This document shows positions 1 to 8,520 of a stretch of 64,000 nucleotides of DNA, in pieces (positions within the stretch are counted from its first letter, which is position 1; every line of letters starts with the position of its first letter). The position numbers and the translations under genes were made by a program. The stretch is from Thalassotalea piscium (GTDB lineage Bacteria; Pseudomonadota; Gammaproteobacteria; Enterobacterales; Alteromonadaceae): NCBI RefSeq assembly GCF_030295935.1, contig NZ_AP027362.1:2170001-2234000 (forward strand). The letters are read 5' to 3'. The notes below the pieces were generated by a model, which worked only from the letters and a program-made list of their open reading frames with translations, was not told the DNA's origin and made no database searches.

Positions 1-353
1 AAGCTTTCGATACGCTCTATAGTACGAGTTACAGGGTGTAAGCCGCCCATATCGCTTGCTCTACCCGGTAAAGTCACATCGATAGATTCAGCAGCTAATT
101 GTTTTTTTACTACTTCAGCACGCAATAATTCACCACGAGCGGTTAACAATTTTTGCACTTGCTGCTTGGCAATATTAATCACTTGGCCAGCTTTTGGCTT
201 TTCTTCCTTAGGTAATTGGCTTAAGCCTTTCATTTGTTCTGTGAACAAACCTTTTTTACCTAAATAATTAATGCGAACTTGATCAAGCTCAGCAGGATCG
301 GTTGCAGCAGCTATGTCTTTTTCTGCCTGCAAAATTATATCGTCTAAATTCAT
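1..353 (-). CDS. pheS: Phenylalanine--tRNA ligase alpha subunit, N-terminal part (truncated by window edge)
   Basis: The complement of 353 to 1 encodes about 117 residues beginning MNLDDIILQAEKDIAAATDP and running on off the window edge, so the catalytic domain is missing. The visible part is the N-terminal tRNA-binding coiled-coil arm, with the family segment YLGKKGLFTEQMKGL and, near the edge, LPGRASDMGGLHPVTRTIE, which leads into the class II aminoacyl-tRNA synthetase core. The known enzyme is an alpha2beta2 tetramer that charges tRNA-Phe. A good GAGGAAC ribosome site lies just upstream of the ATG at 353. In E. coli pheS follows rplT directly; here purC lies between them. pheT is expected beyond the window edge. 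Confidence 0.95.
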   Translation of the reverse strand, partial: MNLDDIILQAEKDIAAATDPAELDQVRINYLGKKGLFTEQMKGLSQLPKEEKPKAGQVINIAKQQVQKLLTARGELLRAEVVKKQLAAESIDVTLPGRASDMGGLHPVTRTIERIES

Positions 354-661
354 GAGTTCCTCTGAAGCGATCGTTTATGTCAACGCTTTGGGTAGACTTA
401 TCTATCAACAAAAATGGACACTGATTCTACACAAAAACGAGGATAAAAAGTAGGGTTAAATTGCGATTTTTTAAGGGGTTAGTGCTATTAATACTACTGT
501 AAGTATCAATTTAGATGAAAGTAGGCGTACTTTGAACTTTTAAACCAATTTTACAAACAATGTAATATTAATATTACTCACTAGATGCTAATTTTTACTG
601 GCGAAGCGATGATCTACTACGTGATGAAATTACCGATTAACACTGGGGACCTTAACATAAC
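354..661. other. Intergenic region upstream of pheS, no gene seen
   Basis: This AT-rich stretch of about 300 bases lies between the purC terminator and the pheS start. It should hold the pheS promoter on the minus strand. I looked for a short phenylalanine-rich leader peptide like E. coli pheM with an attenuator and did not find a convincing one. No repeat of families A, B or C is present here. Confidence 0.4.
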
Positions 662-685
662 AAACCCCGCTTTTAAGCAGGGTTT
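662..685 (-). terminator. Probable rho-independent terminator of purC
   Basis: An inverted repeat AAACCCCGC / GCAGGGTTT with one internal mismatch surrounds a short TTTTAA loop, about 100 bases downstream of the purC stop codon. On the minus strand the stem ends in a short T-containing tract. It also isolates purC from pheS. Confidence 0.6.
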
Positions 686-787
686 ATTTGGGCAATATTA
701 GTTTTAAGGCTTATCTATTAGCCTTAAATACAACTGCTAAGCAAAAAATACAGTAAATAACCTAAAAATTAACTGTCGCTGTAATAT

Positions 788-1891
788 TTACTTTATTAAT
801 TGGAATTGTGTTTTAAGTATTTCTATAATTTCAGCTTTAGGGTTTTCGCTTAACACAATTTTTTCACCGGTAATTTTTTCCGCTATATTAATGTAAGTTT
901 TAGACACTTGCATTAATACTTCCGATGGCAATTCATTATTGGTAGCTAAGGCATTACGCTCATCCATTCTGTCTTTATTTAACAGAATATCTGGATCAGG
1001 AAAATGATTAAGTAATAACTGACGGAAACCTTCTTTAGAATTTTCTACAACGTTACCATTACGGTATTGTTCGCCGTCCCAAATACGCGATGAATCTGGC
1101 GTACCCACTTCATCCATATAAATAAGTTTGTCGTTTCCGGCTTTATCTTTTACGTAACCAAACTCAAACTTAGTATCAACAAAAATTTGATCTAACTGGT
1201 CCAGCGCATTAGCAATAACATTAAAGCCTTCTGTTAATAGCTTTTCATATAAGGCTATGTCGTCTTTTGCCTTAAAATTAAATGCTTGATAATTATCTTC
1301 TATGTTTTTACGAGTAATATTTACATCATCAACTGCTGGCACGCCAGGAATACCCTCTAAAATACCTTTAGTGGAAGGTGTTTGCAGTAATTGAGGCAAC
1401 TTACTATCTTTCTTAAGTCCTTCTGGTAACTCTATTCCACAAAAGTTTCTTTCACCTTTCACATAAGAACGCCACATTGATCCCGTAATATATTGCCGAC
1501 AAATTGCTTCGATCATTACCGGTTGAGCTTTTTGAACTATCCAAACAAATGGATGTGGGATGTCAAGAATATGACTATCAGCTAATCCTTGCGCTTTAAA
1601 GAGCTTAAACCAGTGGTTAGAAATAGCATTAAGTGCTGCCCCTTTCCCTGGCACACCACGCATACCGCCTTCGCCTTTCCAAATACAATCGAAAGCAGAA
1701 ATACGATCACTTATCACCATAATTGCTAATGGCGTGTTCGTAGGTACATTGTATTTTTTTTCTTCAATTAAGCGACGACTATCTTCTTCAGTTAGCCAAT
1801 AGACAGAGCGAACTTTACCACTGTGTACAGGTTTATTTGTACGGATTGGAAGATCATTATTTACTGCAAGCACTTTATCAGCAAGGCTCAT
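788..1891 (-). CDS. purC: Phosphoribosylaminoimidazole-succinocarboxamide synthase
   Basis: The 367-residue protein is the long form of SAICAR synthetase found in Vibrio, Shewanella and relatives, rather than the roughly 237-residue E. coli form. It catalyses ATP-dependent joining of CAIR and aspartate in cytosolic purine synthesis. Visible marks are the nucleotide-binding GKVRSVY at residues 25-31, the SAICAR signature [12 protein letters not shown] at 60-71 and the second signature [12 protein letters not shown] at 260-271. It is transcribed alone, with a repeat element upstream and a terminator downstream. Its place between rplT and pheS breaks the order usual in enteric bacteria. Confidence 0.96.
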   Translation of the reverse strand: MSLADKVLAVNNDLPIRTNKPVHSGKVRSVYWLTEEDSRRLIEEKKYNVPTNTPLAIMVISDRISAFDCIWKGEGGMRGVPGKGAALNAISNHWFKLFKAQGLADSHILDIPHPFVWIVQKAQPVMIEAICRQYITGSMWRSYVKGERNFCGIELPEGLKKDSKLPQLLQTPSTKGILEGIPGVPAVDDVNITRKNIEDNYQAFNFKAKDDIALYEKLLTEGFNVIANALDQLDQIFVDTKFEFGYVKDKAGNDKLIYMDEVGTPDSSRIWDGEQYRNGNVVENSKEGFRQLLLNHFPDPDILLNKDRMDERNALATNNELPSEVLMQVSKTYINIAEKITGEKIVLSENPKAEIIEILKTQFQLIK

Positions 1892-1922
1892 AAGTTATAC
1901 TCTATAGTTAAGTTTATTATTT

Positions 1923-2152
1923 AACCTGAATTCTGGATAAGCTATACACGTCAATGTCACGATTTTTGCGCGTATCTGCGTTAAATTTGCTACTAATAGC
2001 TCGCTATTAGGTACGCAAACTTGCCTTGATTCACTCAAAACTTATAACATTGATATATAACTACATAAGCAATACGATTAATTTATAACAAGCAATTGAA
2101 AAATATAGTTTTTCCGGTGTTACTCGTACATCCGTTATCCAGAACTCAGGTT
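1923..2152. repeat. Family A terminal-inverted-repeat element, 230 bp copy
   Basis: The left end AACCTGAATTCTGGATAAGC is mirrored at 2131-2152, whose complement starts AACCTGAGTTCTGGATAA. The interior has no gene. Related ends are at 42529-42612 (an 84-bp version) and 10556-10575 (single end). The pattern is that of a non-autonomous miniature transposable element: inverted ends, no transposase and variable interior length. It separates purC from the terminator of the rplT operon, so it probably sits in or near the purC promoter region. Confidence 0.75.
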
Positions 2153-2200
2153 ATTTAACTAAAATCACTTTTTAAAGCGACTTTAATTAAAAATTAAAGC

Positions 2201-2228
2201 AGAAAAGGACGCCTAGGCGTCCTTTTCT
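2201..2228 (-). terminator. Terminator of the thrS-infC-rpmI-rplT cluster
   Basis: A perfect 28-base palindrome centred on GACGCCTAGGCGTC with flanking A and T runs lies 17 bases after the rplT stop codon. Its symmetry would let it work in either direction. Confidence 0.85.
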
Positions 2229-2244
2229 CAATTAGTCATCTCGA

Positions 2245-2601
2245 TTATGCTAAAGAAGCTTGCGCTTTTTCAACTAATACAGAGAAAGCTGCTTTATCAT
2301 ATACTGCGATATCAGCTAGGATCTTACGATCGATTTCAATAGAAGCCTTTTTAAGACCATTAATGAAACGGCTGTAAGATAAACCATTTTGACGAGCTGC
2401 CGCATTTATACGAGCAATCCAAAGTTGACGGAATTGACGCTTACGTTGACGACGGTCACGGTAAGCATATTGGCCAGCTTTAGTTACAGCTTGAAAAGCA
2501 ACGCGATAAACGCGACTACGGGCACCGTAGTAACCTTTAGCTTGCTTTAGAACTTTTTTATGACGTGCGCGTGCTACAACACCGCGTTTTACTCTTGCCA
2601 T
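2245..2601 (-). CDS. rplT: Large ribosomal subunit protein bL20
   Basis: The 118-residue, highly basic protein starts [20 protein letters not shown] and has the family core [16 protein letters not shown] and [20 protein letters not shown], the same length as in other bacteria. It binds 23S rRNA early in 50S assembly. In E. coli L20 also represses translation of rpmI-rplT by binding the leader mRNA; the 189-base gap between infC and rpmI leaves room for such a site here, but I did not model one. It lies 15 bases after rpmI and is followed by a strong terminator. Confidence 0.98.
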   Translation of the reverse strand: MARVKRGVVARARHKKVLKQAKGYYGARSRVYRVAFQAVTKAGQYAYRDRRQRKRQFRQLWIARINAAARQNGLSYSRFINGLKKASIEIDRKILADIAVYDKAAFSVLVEKAQASLA

Positions 2602-2616
2602 TGTATATCTCTCCTA

Positions 2617-2811
2617 TTAACCGTGACGTAAAAGTTTTTTAACTGACTTAATGTCAGCTGCGGCGATCATGCTTTTAGCACGAAGATGACGCTTAACTTT
2701 AGTACGGCGCTTAGTCAAAATATGACGAAGGCCAGCTTGTTTATATTTGTAGCCAGAGGCTGTCTTTTTAAAGCGCTTTGCAGCACCTTTGTTAGTTTTC
2801 ATTTTAGGCAT
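2617..2811 (-). CDS. rpmI: Large ribosomal subunit protein bL35
   Basis: A 64-residue basic protein starting [20 protein letters not shown], with the conserved [16 protein letters not shown] segment; the length and both ends match the bL35 family. It is a structural protein of the 50S subunit. It is transcribed with rplT 15 bases downstream, and upstream it is separated from infC by a 189-base spacer that may carry a leader regulatory structure. Confidence 0.98.
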   Translation of the reverse strand: MPKMKTNKGAAKRFKKTASGYKYKQAGLRHILTKRRTKVKRHLRAKSMIAAADIKSVKKLLRHG

Positions 2812-2830
2812 TGAATATTACTCCACATTC

Positions 2831-2858
2831 ACACTTAACTAATAAATTAGTTGAGTGT
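2831..2858 (-). promoter_or_regulatory. Hairpin in the rpmI leader, possible regulatory structure
   Basis: The arms at 2831-2842 and 2847-2858 form a 12-base stem with one mismatch and a four-base loop, ending about 19 bases upstream of the rpmI start on the minus strand. The spot corresponds to the leader where E. coli L20 represses rpmI-rplT, but that control uses a long-range pseudoknot which I cannot demonstrate here. A simple stem blocking initiation is an alternative. Confidence 0.35.
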
Positions 2859-3000
2859 TGCCATTGAAATTTAGCAATTTAGGCGAAAATCAGCTTAATA
2901 ATAAAGAGATTTTACTTTCAAGCCTAAAATTACCGGTTAAAAACAATAATGGTGAGTTAACAGCCTAAGCTGTTAACTACTTGCATATACCAATTATTGA

Positions 3001-3549
3001 TTATTTTTTTGGCGCTAAAACCATCACCATTTGACGCCCTTCCGCTCTACGAGGGAAAAACTCAACTACTGTTAGTTCTTCTAAATCGTTTTTAACACGA
3101 GTCAAAAGCTCTAAACCGAGTTCTTGGTGGGCCATTTCGCGACCACGGAAGCGTAAAGTCACTTTAACTTTATCGCCATCCTCTAAAAAGCGTTTCAAGC
3201 TACGTAATTTCACTTGATAATCGCCTTCATCTGTACCAGGACGGAATTTTATTTCCTTGACCTGTATTTGTTTCTGCTTTTTGCGTTGTTCTTTTTGTTC
3301 TTTACTTTTTTCGTAAAGAAACTTGCCATAGTCCATAACACGACAAACAGGAGGCTTAGCTGTTGGGCTAATTTCTACAAGATCAACTCCTGCTTCCTCT
3401 GCTTGGTCCATAGCTTCATTTAATGTAACTACACCACCTGGTTCGCCGTCAAACTTAATTAAACGTACTTCGTTACCAGGAATTCCTGTGATTAACTCAT
3501 TTAAACGATGTGCTGGCTCTGATTGCCCGCCTTTTTGACCATTCTTAAT
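3001..3549 (-). CDS. infC: Translation initiation factor IF-3, probably with an ATT start
   Basis: The 182-residue protein has the two IF-3 domains joined by a lysine-rich linker: an N-terminal domain including [20 protein letters not shown] and [12 protein letters not shown], and a C-terminal domain with [20 protein letters not shown] and [16 protein letters not shown]-3 binds the 30S subunit and discriminates against non-standard start codons. I place the start at ATT (3547-3549) because a strong GGAGGA lies 7 bases upstream; an in-frame TTG at 3564 overlaps that ribosome site and is unlikely to be used. E. coli infC also starts with ATT and uses it for autoregulation. thrS lies 54 bases upstream. 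Confidence 0.95.
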   Translation of the reverse strand: MKNGQKGGQSEPAHRLNELITGIPGNEVRLIKFDGEPGGVVTLNEAMDQAEEAGVDLVEISPTAKPPVCRVMDYGKFLYEKSKEQKEQRKKQKQIQVKEIKFRPGTDEGDYQVKLRSLKRFLEDGDKVKVTLRFRGREMAHQELGLELLTRVKNDLEELTVVEFFPRRAEGRQMVMVLAPKK

Positions 3550-3603
3550 AGTCTGTTCCTCCAAAGAACTAAAATTACTAACGCCCGTTACTTGAACAAG
3601 AAC

Positions 3604-5514
3604 TTAGCTACGAGAGCTAACCTCTTCGCCTAATTTCGCGATAAAGTCTTCAACCGACATTTTACCTAAATCTTCACCACCGCGTGTGCGAACTGCAATT
3701 TCACCACTTTCCATTTCTTTGTCGCCTACAACTAACAAATATGGAACACGCTTTAATGTGTGCTCGCGGATTTTAAAGCCTATTTTCTCATTTCTCAAGT
3801 CTAGTTTTGCTCTAAATCCATTTTCTTTTAGTTTTTTAACAACTTTTTCACAATATTCACCCTGTTTATCAGTAATATTCATTACCGTTGCTTGAACTGG
3901 TGACAACCAAGTTGGAAATTTCCCTGAATATTCTTCAATCAAAATGCCGATAAAACGTTCAAGTGAACCTAAAATGGCTCTATGGATCATTACTGGAATG
4001 TAACGTTCGTTATCTTCACCAACATAAGTTGCACCTAAACGCTCTGGTAATGCAAAATCTAGTTGTACTGTACCACATTGCCACGCTCTTCCTAAACAAT
4101 CCATTAAAGTAAATTCAATTTTAGGACCATAGAAAGCGCCTTCACCTGGAAGATATTCAAATTTAATGTCGCTGTCAGTTAGCGCCTGAGCAAGCCCAGC
4201 TTCGGCTTTATCCCATATTTCGTCACTACCAATGCGATTTTCTGGGCGTGTTGAAAGCTTAACAATAATATCTTCAAAACCAAATGAGCCATATACGTCG
4301 TAAACCATTTCAATGCATTTGGTTACTTCCGCCTGCACTTGTGATTCCATGCAGAAAATATGTGCATCATCTTGGGTAAAACCACGTACACGCATTAAGC
4401 CATGTAATGAACCTGACGGCTCATTACGATGACAACAACCAAATTCAGCAATACGTAGGGGTAAATCGCGGTACGATTTTAAGCCTTGGTTAAATATTTG
4501 TACATGGCCTGGACAGTTCATTGGTTTTATTGCGTATTCACGCTTTTCAGATTCAGTGGTAAACATGCCGTCTGCATATTTGTCCCAATGTCCTGATTTT
4601 TCCCAAAGCGTTCTATCCATCATCATTGGCGCTTTAACTTCGTCGTAATCATATTCACGCAATTTTTCACGAACGAACTTTTCTAATTCAGTATAAATTG
4701 TCCAGCCATCGTTATGCCAAAACACCATACCGGGTGCTTCTTCTTGCCAATGAAACAAGTCTAATGTTTTTCCAATTTTACGATGATCGCGCTTTTCAGC
4801 TTCTGCTAAGCGAACGATATAGGCTTTAAGTTGCTTTTTATCAGCCCATGCTGTGCCGTAAATACGCTGCAACATTTTATTATCTGATTTACCACGCCAA
4901 TAAGCGCCAGCTACTTTCATTAATTTAAAATGGTGGCAATGTCTCATGCTCGGTACATGAGGCCCACGACACATATCAATATATTCTTGATGATGATACA
5001 ACGCTGGGGTATCAGATTTTTCTATGTTTTGGTCAAGAATCTCTAATTTGTAGGTTTCGCCACGTTCACTAAAAGCGTCGTAAGCATCTTGCCAAGAGCC
5101 TGTTTTCTTAACAACTTCGTATCCTGTACGTGCTAACTCTGTCATGCGTTTTTCAAGTTTAACTAAGTCATCTTCTGAAATAGCTTCGTCTAGATCAACG
5201 TCATAATAAAAACCATTTTCAATCGTTGGACCAATTGCCATTTTCACATTGGGGTAAAGTTGCTTAATCGCATGCCCTAATAAATGCGCACAAGAATGAC
5301 GAATAATTTCTAAGCCTTCACTGTCTTTACTTGTAATTAATTGCAAATTAGCATCAGCAGTGATTAGTTCACAGGCATCAACAAGCTCGCCATTAATACG
5401 ACCAGCGATGGTCGCCTTGGCTAAGCCTGGACCTATGTCTAGCGCAACATCCATCACAGAAATGGCATTTTCAAAAGAACGTTGACTTCCGTCAGGGAGA
5501 GTAATTACAGGCAT
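3604..5514 (-). CDS. thrS: Threonine--tRNA ligase
   Basis: A 636-residue class II synthetase that charges tRNA-Thr. Domains in order are the N-terminal TGS domain (about 1-61), the editing domain with the HxxxH pair at H73 and H77 ([15 protein letters not shown]) and MCRGPHVPS near 182, the catalytic core with the zinc cysteine in MNCPGHV near 336, motif 2 ([20 protein letters not shown]), motif 3 ([20 protein letters not shown]), and a C-terminal anticodon domain. It is the first gene of the thrS-infC-rpmI-rplT cluster. In E. coli ThrRS represses its own mRNA through a tRNA-like leader; I did not identify one in the roughly 200 bases upstream. Confidence 0.98.
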   Translation of the reverse strand: MPVITLPDGSQRSFENAISVMDVALDIGPGLAKATIAGRINGELVDACELITADANLQLITSKDSEGLEIIRHSCAHLLGHAIKQLYPNVKMAIGPTIENGFYYDVDLDEAISEDDLVKLEKRMTELARTGYEVVKKTGSWQDAYDAFSERGETYKLEILDQNIEKSDTPALYHHQEYIDMCRGPHVPSMRHCHHFKLMKVAGAYWRGKSDNKMLQRIYGTAWADKKQLKAYIVRLAEAEKRDHRKIGKTLDLFHWQEEAPGMVFWHNDGWTIYTELEKFVREKLREYDYDEVKAPMMMDRTLWEKSGHWDKYADGMFTTESEKREYAIKPMNCPGHVQIFNQGLKSYRDLPLRIAEFGCCHRNEPSGSLHGLMRVRGFTQDDAHIFCMESQVQAEVTKCIEMVYDVYGSFGFEDIIVKLSTRPENRIGSDEIWDKAEAGLAQALTDSDIKFEYLPGEGAFYGPKIEFTLMDCLGRAWQCGTVQLDFALPERLGATYVGEDNERYIPVMIHRAILGSLERFIGILIEEYSGKFPTWLSPVQATVMNITDKQGEYCEKVVKKLKENGFRAKLDLRNEKIGFKIREHTLKRVPYLLVVGDKEMESGEIAVRTRGGEDLGKMSVEDFIAKLGEEVSSRS

Positions 5515-5711
5515 GATTTTTCCTTTAAACAGTGGCAGCGCATACCAAGCGACGCTTGTTATTTTTTCGTTTATTGAGTCAGATTTTAATAATGATTACT
5601 AAAGGGAAAACAAAGTAACTTATCAAATAATATAATGGCGAGAGAATATAGGGTAAAATCAGTAAAATTGCAATCAACTAACTTGCATTATTTATTATCA
5701 ACTAGAGAATT

Positions 5712-6590
5712 ATGACAACTATATTAGCATTAACTTTATCAGCTATTTTCTTTTCATTAATTTTAGGCGTGACCGCCAGTGCTAATGCTCAAACAGTAAC
5801 TGCTGAACAAGCATTAAAAGAAAAGCATTTGTATGAAAAATCTTTCAATCAAGCGCAATGGCAAACTTGGTATGAAACACCAACTATCAAAGTTAGCCAA
5901 CGACCTGCTATGTTTAAGGATTTATACCAATCTCACTAACTATGTGATCATTTCTACTGGTTAAAACAATCAACTACTGCGTTATTTATTTTATAATTAG
6001 AACAACTAGTTATAAAAATAAATGCCTTGTATTTGACTGTTTTCTCTGCGCATAAAATAGATCACTTAATTAATGAAACTGGTATTAATTGAGGTTAAAG
6101 CGGAAATTTCTGTTAACACAACCGATAAAGAGTTTTTAGCTTTTTTAAATGATACACAGCAGATGACGAGCTGGTTTGATAATACTCAGCAGATTAAACA
6201 GAGTACGAGTTCGAAAGGCGATGCTATTATTATGTTTCAGTTTAAATCAGTTTTTATTAGTAAAAGAAGACAAATGGTGGTTAAGTATAAAACAATAAAA
6301 CTAAATGCTGATAAAACACTGATCACCATTATTGATCAAGGAGAGCAACTTGACCCAACTTTATTGTTTTAAACACAACATTAATGAATGTACATAAAGC
6401 CCACTGGTTAATAGAGAATACTACCGACGATAATACCAACGATAAAATCAATGTGACTTATCAATTTGTTATTGATCCTAAAAGTCGTTTCCCTATGTGG
6501 TTAGCCAATAAATATTTATTAAAAAGCACGTTAAACACATTACAAAATATTAATGCTAAATTTTCGGGTGTCTTAGACAAACCACATTAA
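5712..6590 (+). pseudogene. START/SRPBCC-like exported protein, interrupted by a family B element and a frameshift
   Basis: Three coding pieces add up to one protein. The first (5712-5939) has a signal peptide and ends EQALKEKHLYEKSFNQ...FKDL before entering a repeat element. The second resumes in frame at about 6086 (IEVKAEISVNTTDKEFLAFL). The third (from 6369) continues NVHKAHWLIENTT to the stop at 6590. Removing the element 5927-6084 together with one copy of the flanking TTA restores GAT-TTA-ATT-GAG in frame. Adding one T to the T run at 6367-6370 joins pieces two and three. The pattern (signal peptide, MTSWFDNTQQIK, PMWLANKYLLKSTLNTLQNI) resembles START-domain lipid-binding proteins; that family call is moderate. 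The gene appears inactivated. Confidence 0.7.
5924..6085. repeat. Family B terminal-inverted-repeat element, 162 bp, inside a gene
   Basis: It starts ATACCAATCTCACTAACTAT and ends with the complement of ATACCAGTTTCATTAATTAA, giving inverted ends of about 30 bases with scattered mismatches that share GTGATC. TTA flanks the TACC...GGTA core on both sides, compatible with a short target duplication. It lacks the middle segment of the 212-bp copies. It supplies the stop codon of the first gene fragment and an ATG that falsely appears to start the second. Confidence 0.85.
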
Positions 6591-6616
6591 GCGTTATGCT
6601 GTTCTAGCAGTTTAGG

Positions 6617-7210
6617 TTAATTAGACCTATCGTCTTCACTAATACGACTTGCAACCGCTCCCATTTGTCCTTTGTATTTTGCGTCGTTACGTTTGTTATA
6701 TGGGCGTAAAGCACTTGAAGACATTGTTTCAAAGTTAAGCGCTGCTATTTTCATTTTAGGCCTTAGTGCAAGTGGTAATTTACCACTGTTATAAAATTCT
6801 AAAACAATTTGTCCTGACCAACCTGGATCTATTCTATGAGCGGTAACGTGTACCATTAAGCCTAAGCGCGCTAAAGATGAACGACCGTCTAACCAGCCAA
6901 CAATATCGTCGGGCAAAGTAACAGACTCATAAGTAACAGCTAATGCTAACTCCCCAGGGTGTAAAAAGAATGCTTCGCCATCAGGAATGACTATTTCATC
7001 ACTCATTACTGAGTCCATCGCTTTTTGCATCTCTTCTTTAGGGCCACTAAGATCTATATAGGGTGCTGTATGGTCTTGAAATACTCGAAATTCGTTACCT
7101 AAACGAATATCAACACTAACCCCTGAAATCATTGAGCTATCAGGCTTTGGGTCAATAATTATTTTACCCTGTTCAAGTAAACTCTCAATGTCTTTATCAC
7201 ACAATCTCAT
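6617..7210 (-). CDS. dcd: dCTP deaminase
   Basis: A 197-residue trimeric enzyme of the dUTPase superfamily that deaminates dCTP to dUTP, the main source of dUMP for thymidylate in gammaproteobacteria. Visible are the N-terminal [17 protein letters not shown], the [11 protein letters not shown] loop and the catalytic-site segment [20 protein letters not shown], followed by the C-terminal Y-rich tail [16 protein letters not shown] that closes over the nucleotide. The length matches E. coli Dcd (193). It lies 70 bases downstream of mrp in the same direction, an arrangement also seen in E. coli relatives, but it could have its own promoter. Confidence 0.97.
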   Translation of the reverse strand: MRLCDKDIESLLEQGKIIIDPKPDSSMISGVSVDIRLGNEFRVFQDHTAPYIDLSGPKEEMQKAMDSVMSDEIVIPDGEAFFLHPGELALAVTYESVTLPDDIVGWLDGRSSLARLGLMVHVTAHRIDPGWSGQIVLEFYNSGKLPLALRPKMKIAALNFETMSSSALRPYNKRNDAKYKGQMGAVASRISEDDRSN

Positions 7211-7280
7211 TGTTGTTCTTCTTATCTCATTATTACTAATAACTTTTTTAATAAAGTTATTGCTAAAACAGTCCTAGCGA

Positions 7281-8381
7281 CTAATCGACAGTTTTTATCA
7301 ATATTTCACTGGTTAAAGGGCTGCGTTTATCAAACTGATGAAATAACCCCGAGGCTACTTTTGCAGCTATTCTACGGTATTGAAGTGCTACTTCGCCAGT
7401 GCTATTTTCTAGTACTTGTGAATTGCCCTGCTCCGCGCTCTCGCAAATACTAATATCGAGCGGTAACTGTCCTAGTAACTGACTGTTAAATTGATTTGCA
7501 ATTTTTTCACCGCCATTTTGGCCAAATAAATGGCTTTTATCTCCGCAATTTTTACAAATGTGATAGCTCATATTTTCAATAATACCTAATACAGGTACGT
7601 TAACTTCTTTAAACATGGCTAAGCCTTTTACTGCATCGTTTAATGCAATATCTTGCGGCGTAGTTATCACTATTGCTGCTGCAACAGGTACTTGTTGGGC
7701 TAAGGTTAATTGAATATCACCTGTGCCTGGAGGCATATCAACAATTAAATAATCAAGATCAGGCCATGCAGTTTCATTTAATAACTGTCCAAATGCACGA
7801 CTAGCCATAGGGCCTCGCCAAATGGTAGCGTCATTTTCATCGGTTAAAAAACCTATCGACATAGCCGCTAGGCCACCAGACTCAAGTGGTTGCATTTTTT
7901 TACCGTCGATTGATGATAGTCGCTGCCCTGCAAGACCAAGCATTTTAGGGATAGATGGGCCGTAAATATCGGCATCTAAAATACCAACATTCGCGCCTTC
8001 TTCTTGTAATGCATAAGCAAGATTAACCGCAGTTGTTGACTTGCCTACACCTCCTTTTCCAGAAGAAATAGCAATTATATTGGTAATACCTTCAATTGCA
8101 TGCTCTTTTACTTTTATCATTTTTACTTCTGCATCAATCAATACCGAGATTTCATGCTTTGCTAAAAGTTGCTCTGCAAAAATAGCTAACTCGCCCAAAC
8201 AAGGAAAAGGTACTGTAATTGATAAAACAATATTACTATTTTTAACGGATAATTTGGTTAATTCAGTTACTGCAGCAATACCCTTAGGAAAAATGTCGCT
8301 TTGATACGTTTGATAAAAGTCGCGAATTGTTTTGCTGTGCTCGTCAGATGGAGATTTACTTGAAAATAATTTGGAAAACAT
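7281..8381 (-). CDS. apbC: Iron-sulfur cluster carrier P-loop ATPase (Mrp/ApbC)
   Basis: The 366-residue protein has an N-terminal MIP18-like segment (about 1-90) and a P-loop NTPase domain with the deviant Walker A SSGKGGVGKSTTAVNLAYAL near residues 106-125, Walker B DYLIVDMPPGTGD and the CxxC of YHICKNCGDKSHLFG that holds a bridging Fe-S cluster in the family dimer. It is a cytosolic carrier that transfers Fe-S clusters to apoproteins. It is divergent from metG, with about 139 bases between the starts, an arrangement conserved in E. coli. Confidence 0.95.
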   Translation of the reverse strand: MFSKLFSSKSPSDEHSKTIRDFYQTYQSDIFPKGIAAVTELTKLSVKNSNIVLSITVPFPCLGELAIFAEQLLAKHEISVLIDAEVKMIKVKEHAIEGITNIIAISSGKGGVGKSTTAVNLAYALQEEGANVGILDADIYGPSIPKMLGLAGQRLSSIDGKKMQPLESGGLAAMSIGFLTDENDATIWRGPMASRAFGQLLNETAWPDLDYLIVDMPPGTGDIQLTLAQQVPVAAAIVITTPQDIALNDAVKGLAMFKEVNVPVLGIIENMSYHICKNCGDKSHLFGQNGGEKIANQFNSQLLGQLPLDISICESAEQGNSQVLENSTGEVALQYRRIAAKVASGLFHQFDKRSPLTSEILIKTVD

Positions 8382-8520
8382 AATTTTAAAACATCGGTTA
8401 TCGAGTTAAATTACTAATTGCCACTAAAAGCCAACAATTATTAATGAAAAGTTATCATAAATTCTGTACCATTCCCCCCATAATTACCACCTTAATTTTT
8501 AGTCAGCGTTAGAGACTTGT

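Noticed and set aside
354-661. pheM-like leader peptide and attenuator
   Set aside because: No short phenylalanine-rich frame followed by alternative hairpins was seen upstream of pheS.
6073-6372. An apparent 99-residue gene with its own ATG
   Set aside because: The ATG and first codons are the end of the family B element; the rest continues the interrupted START-like gene, so it is a fragment and not an independent gene.
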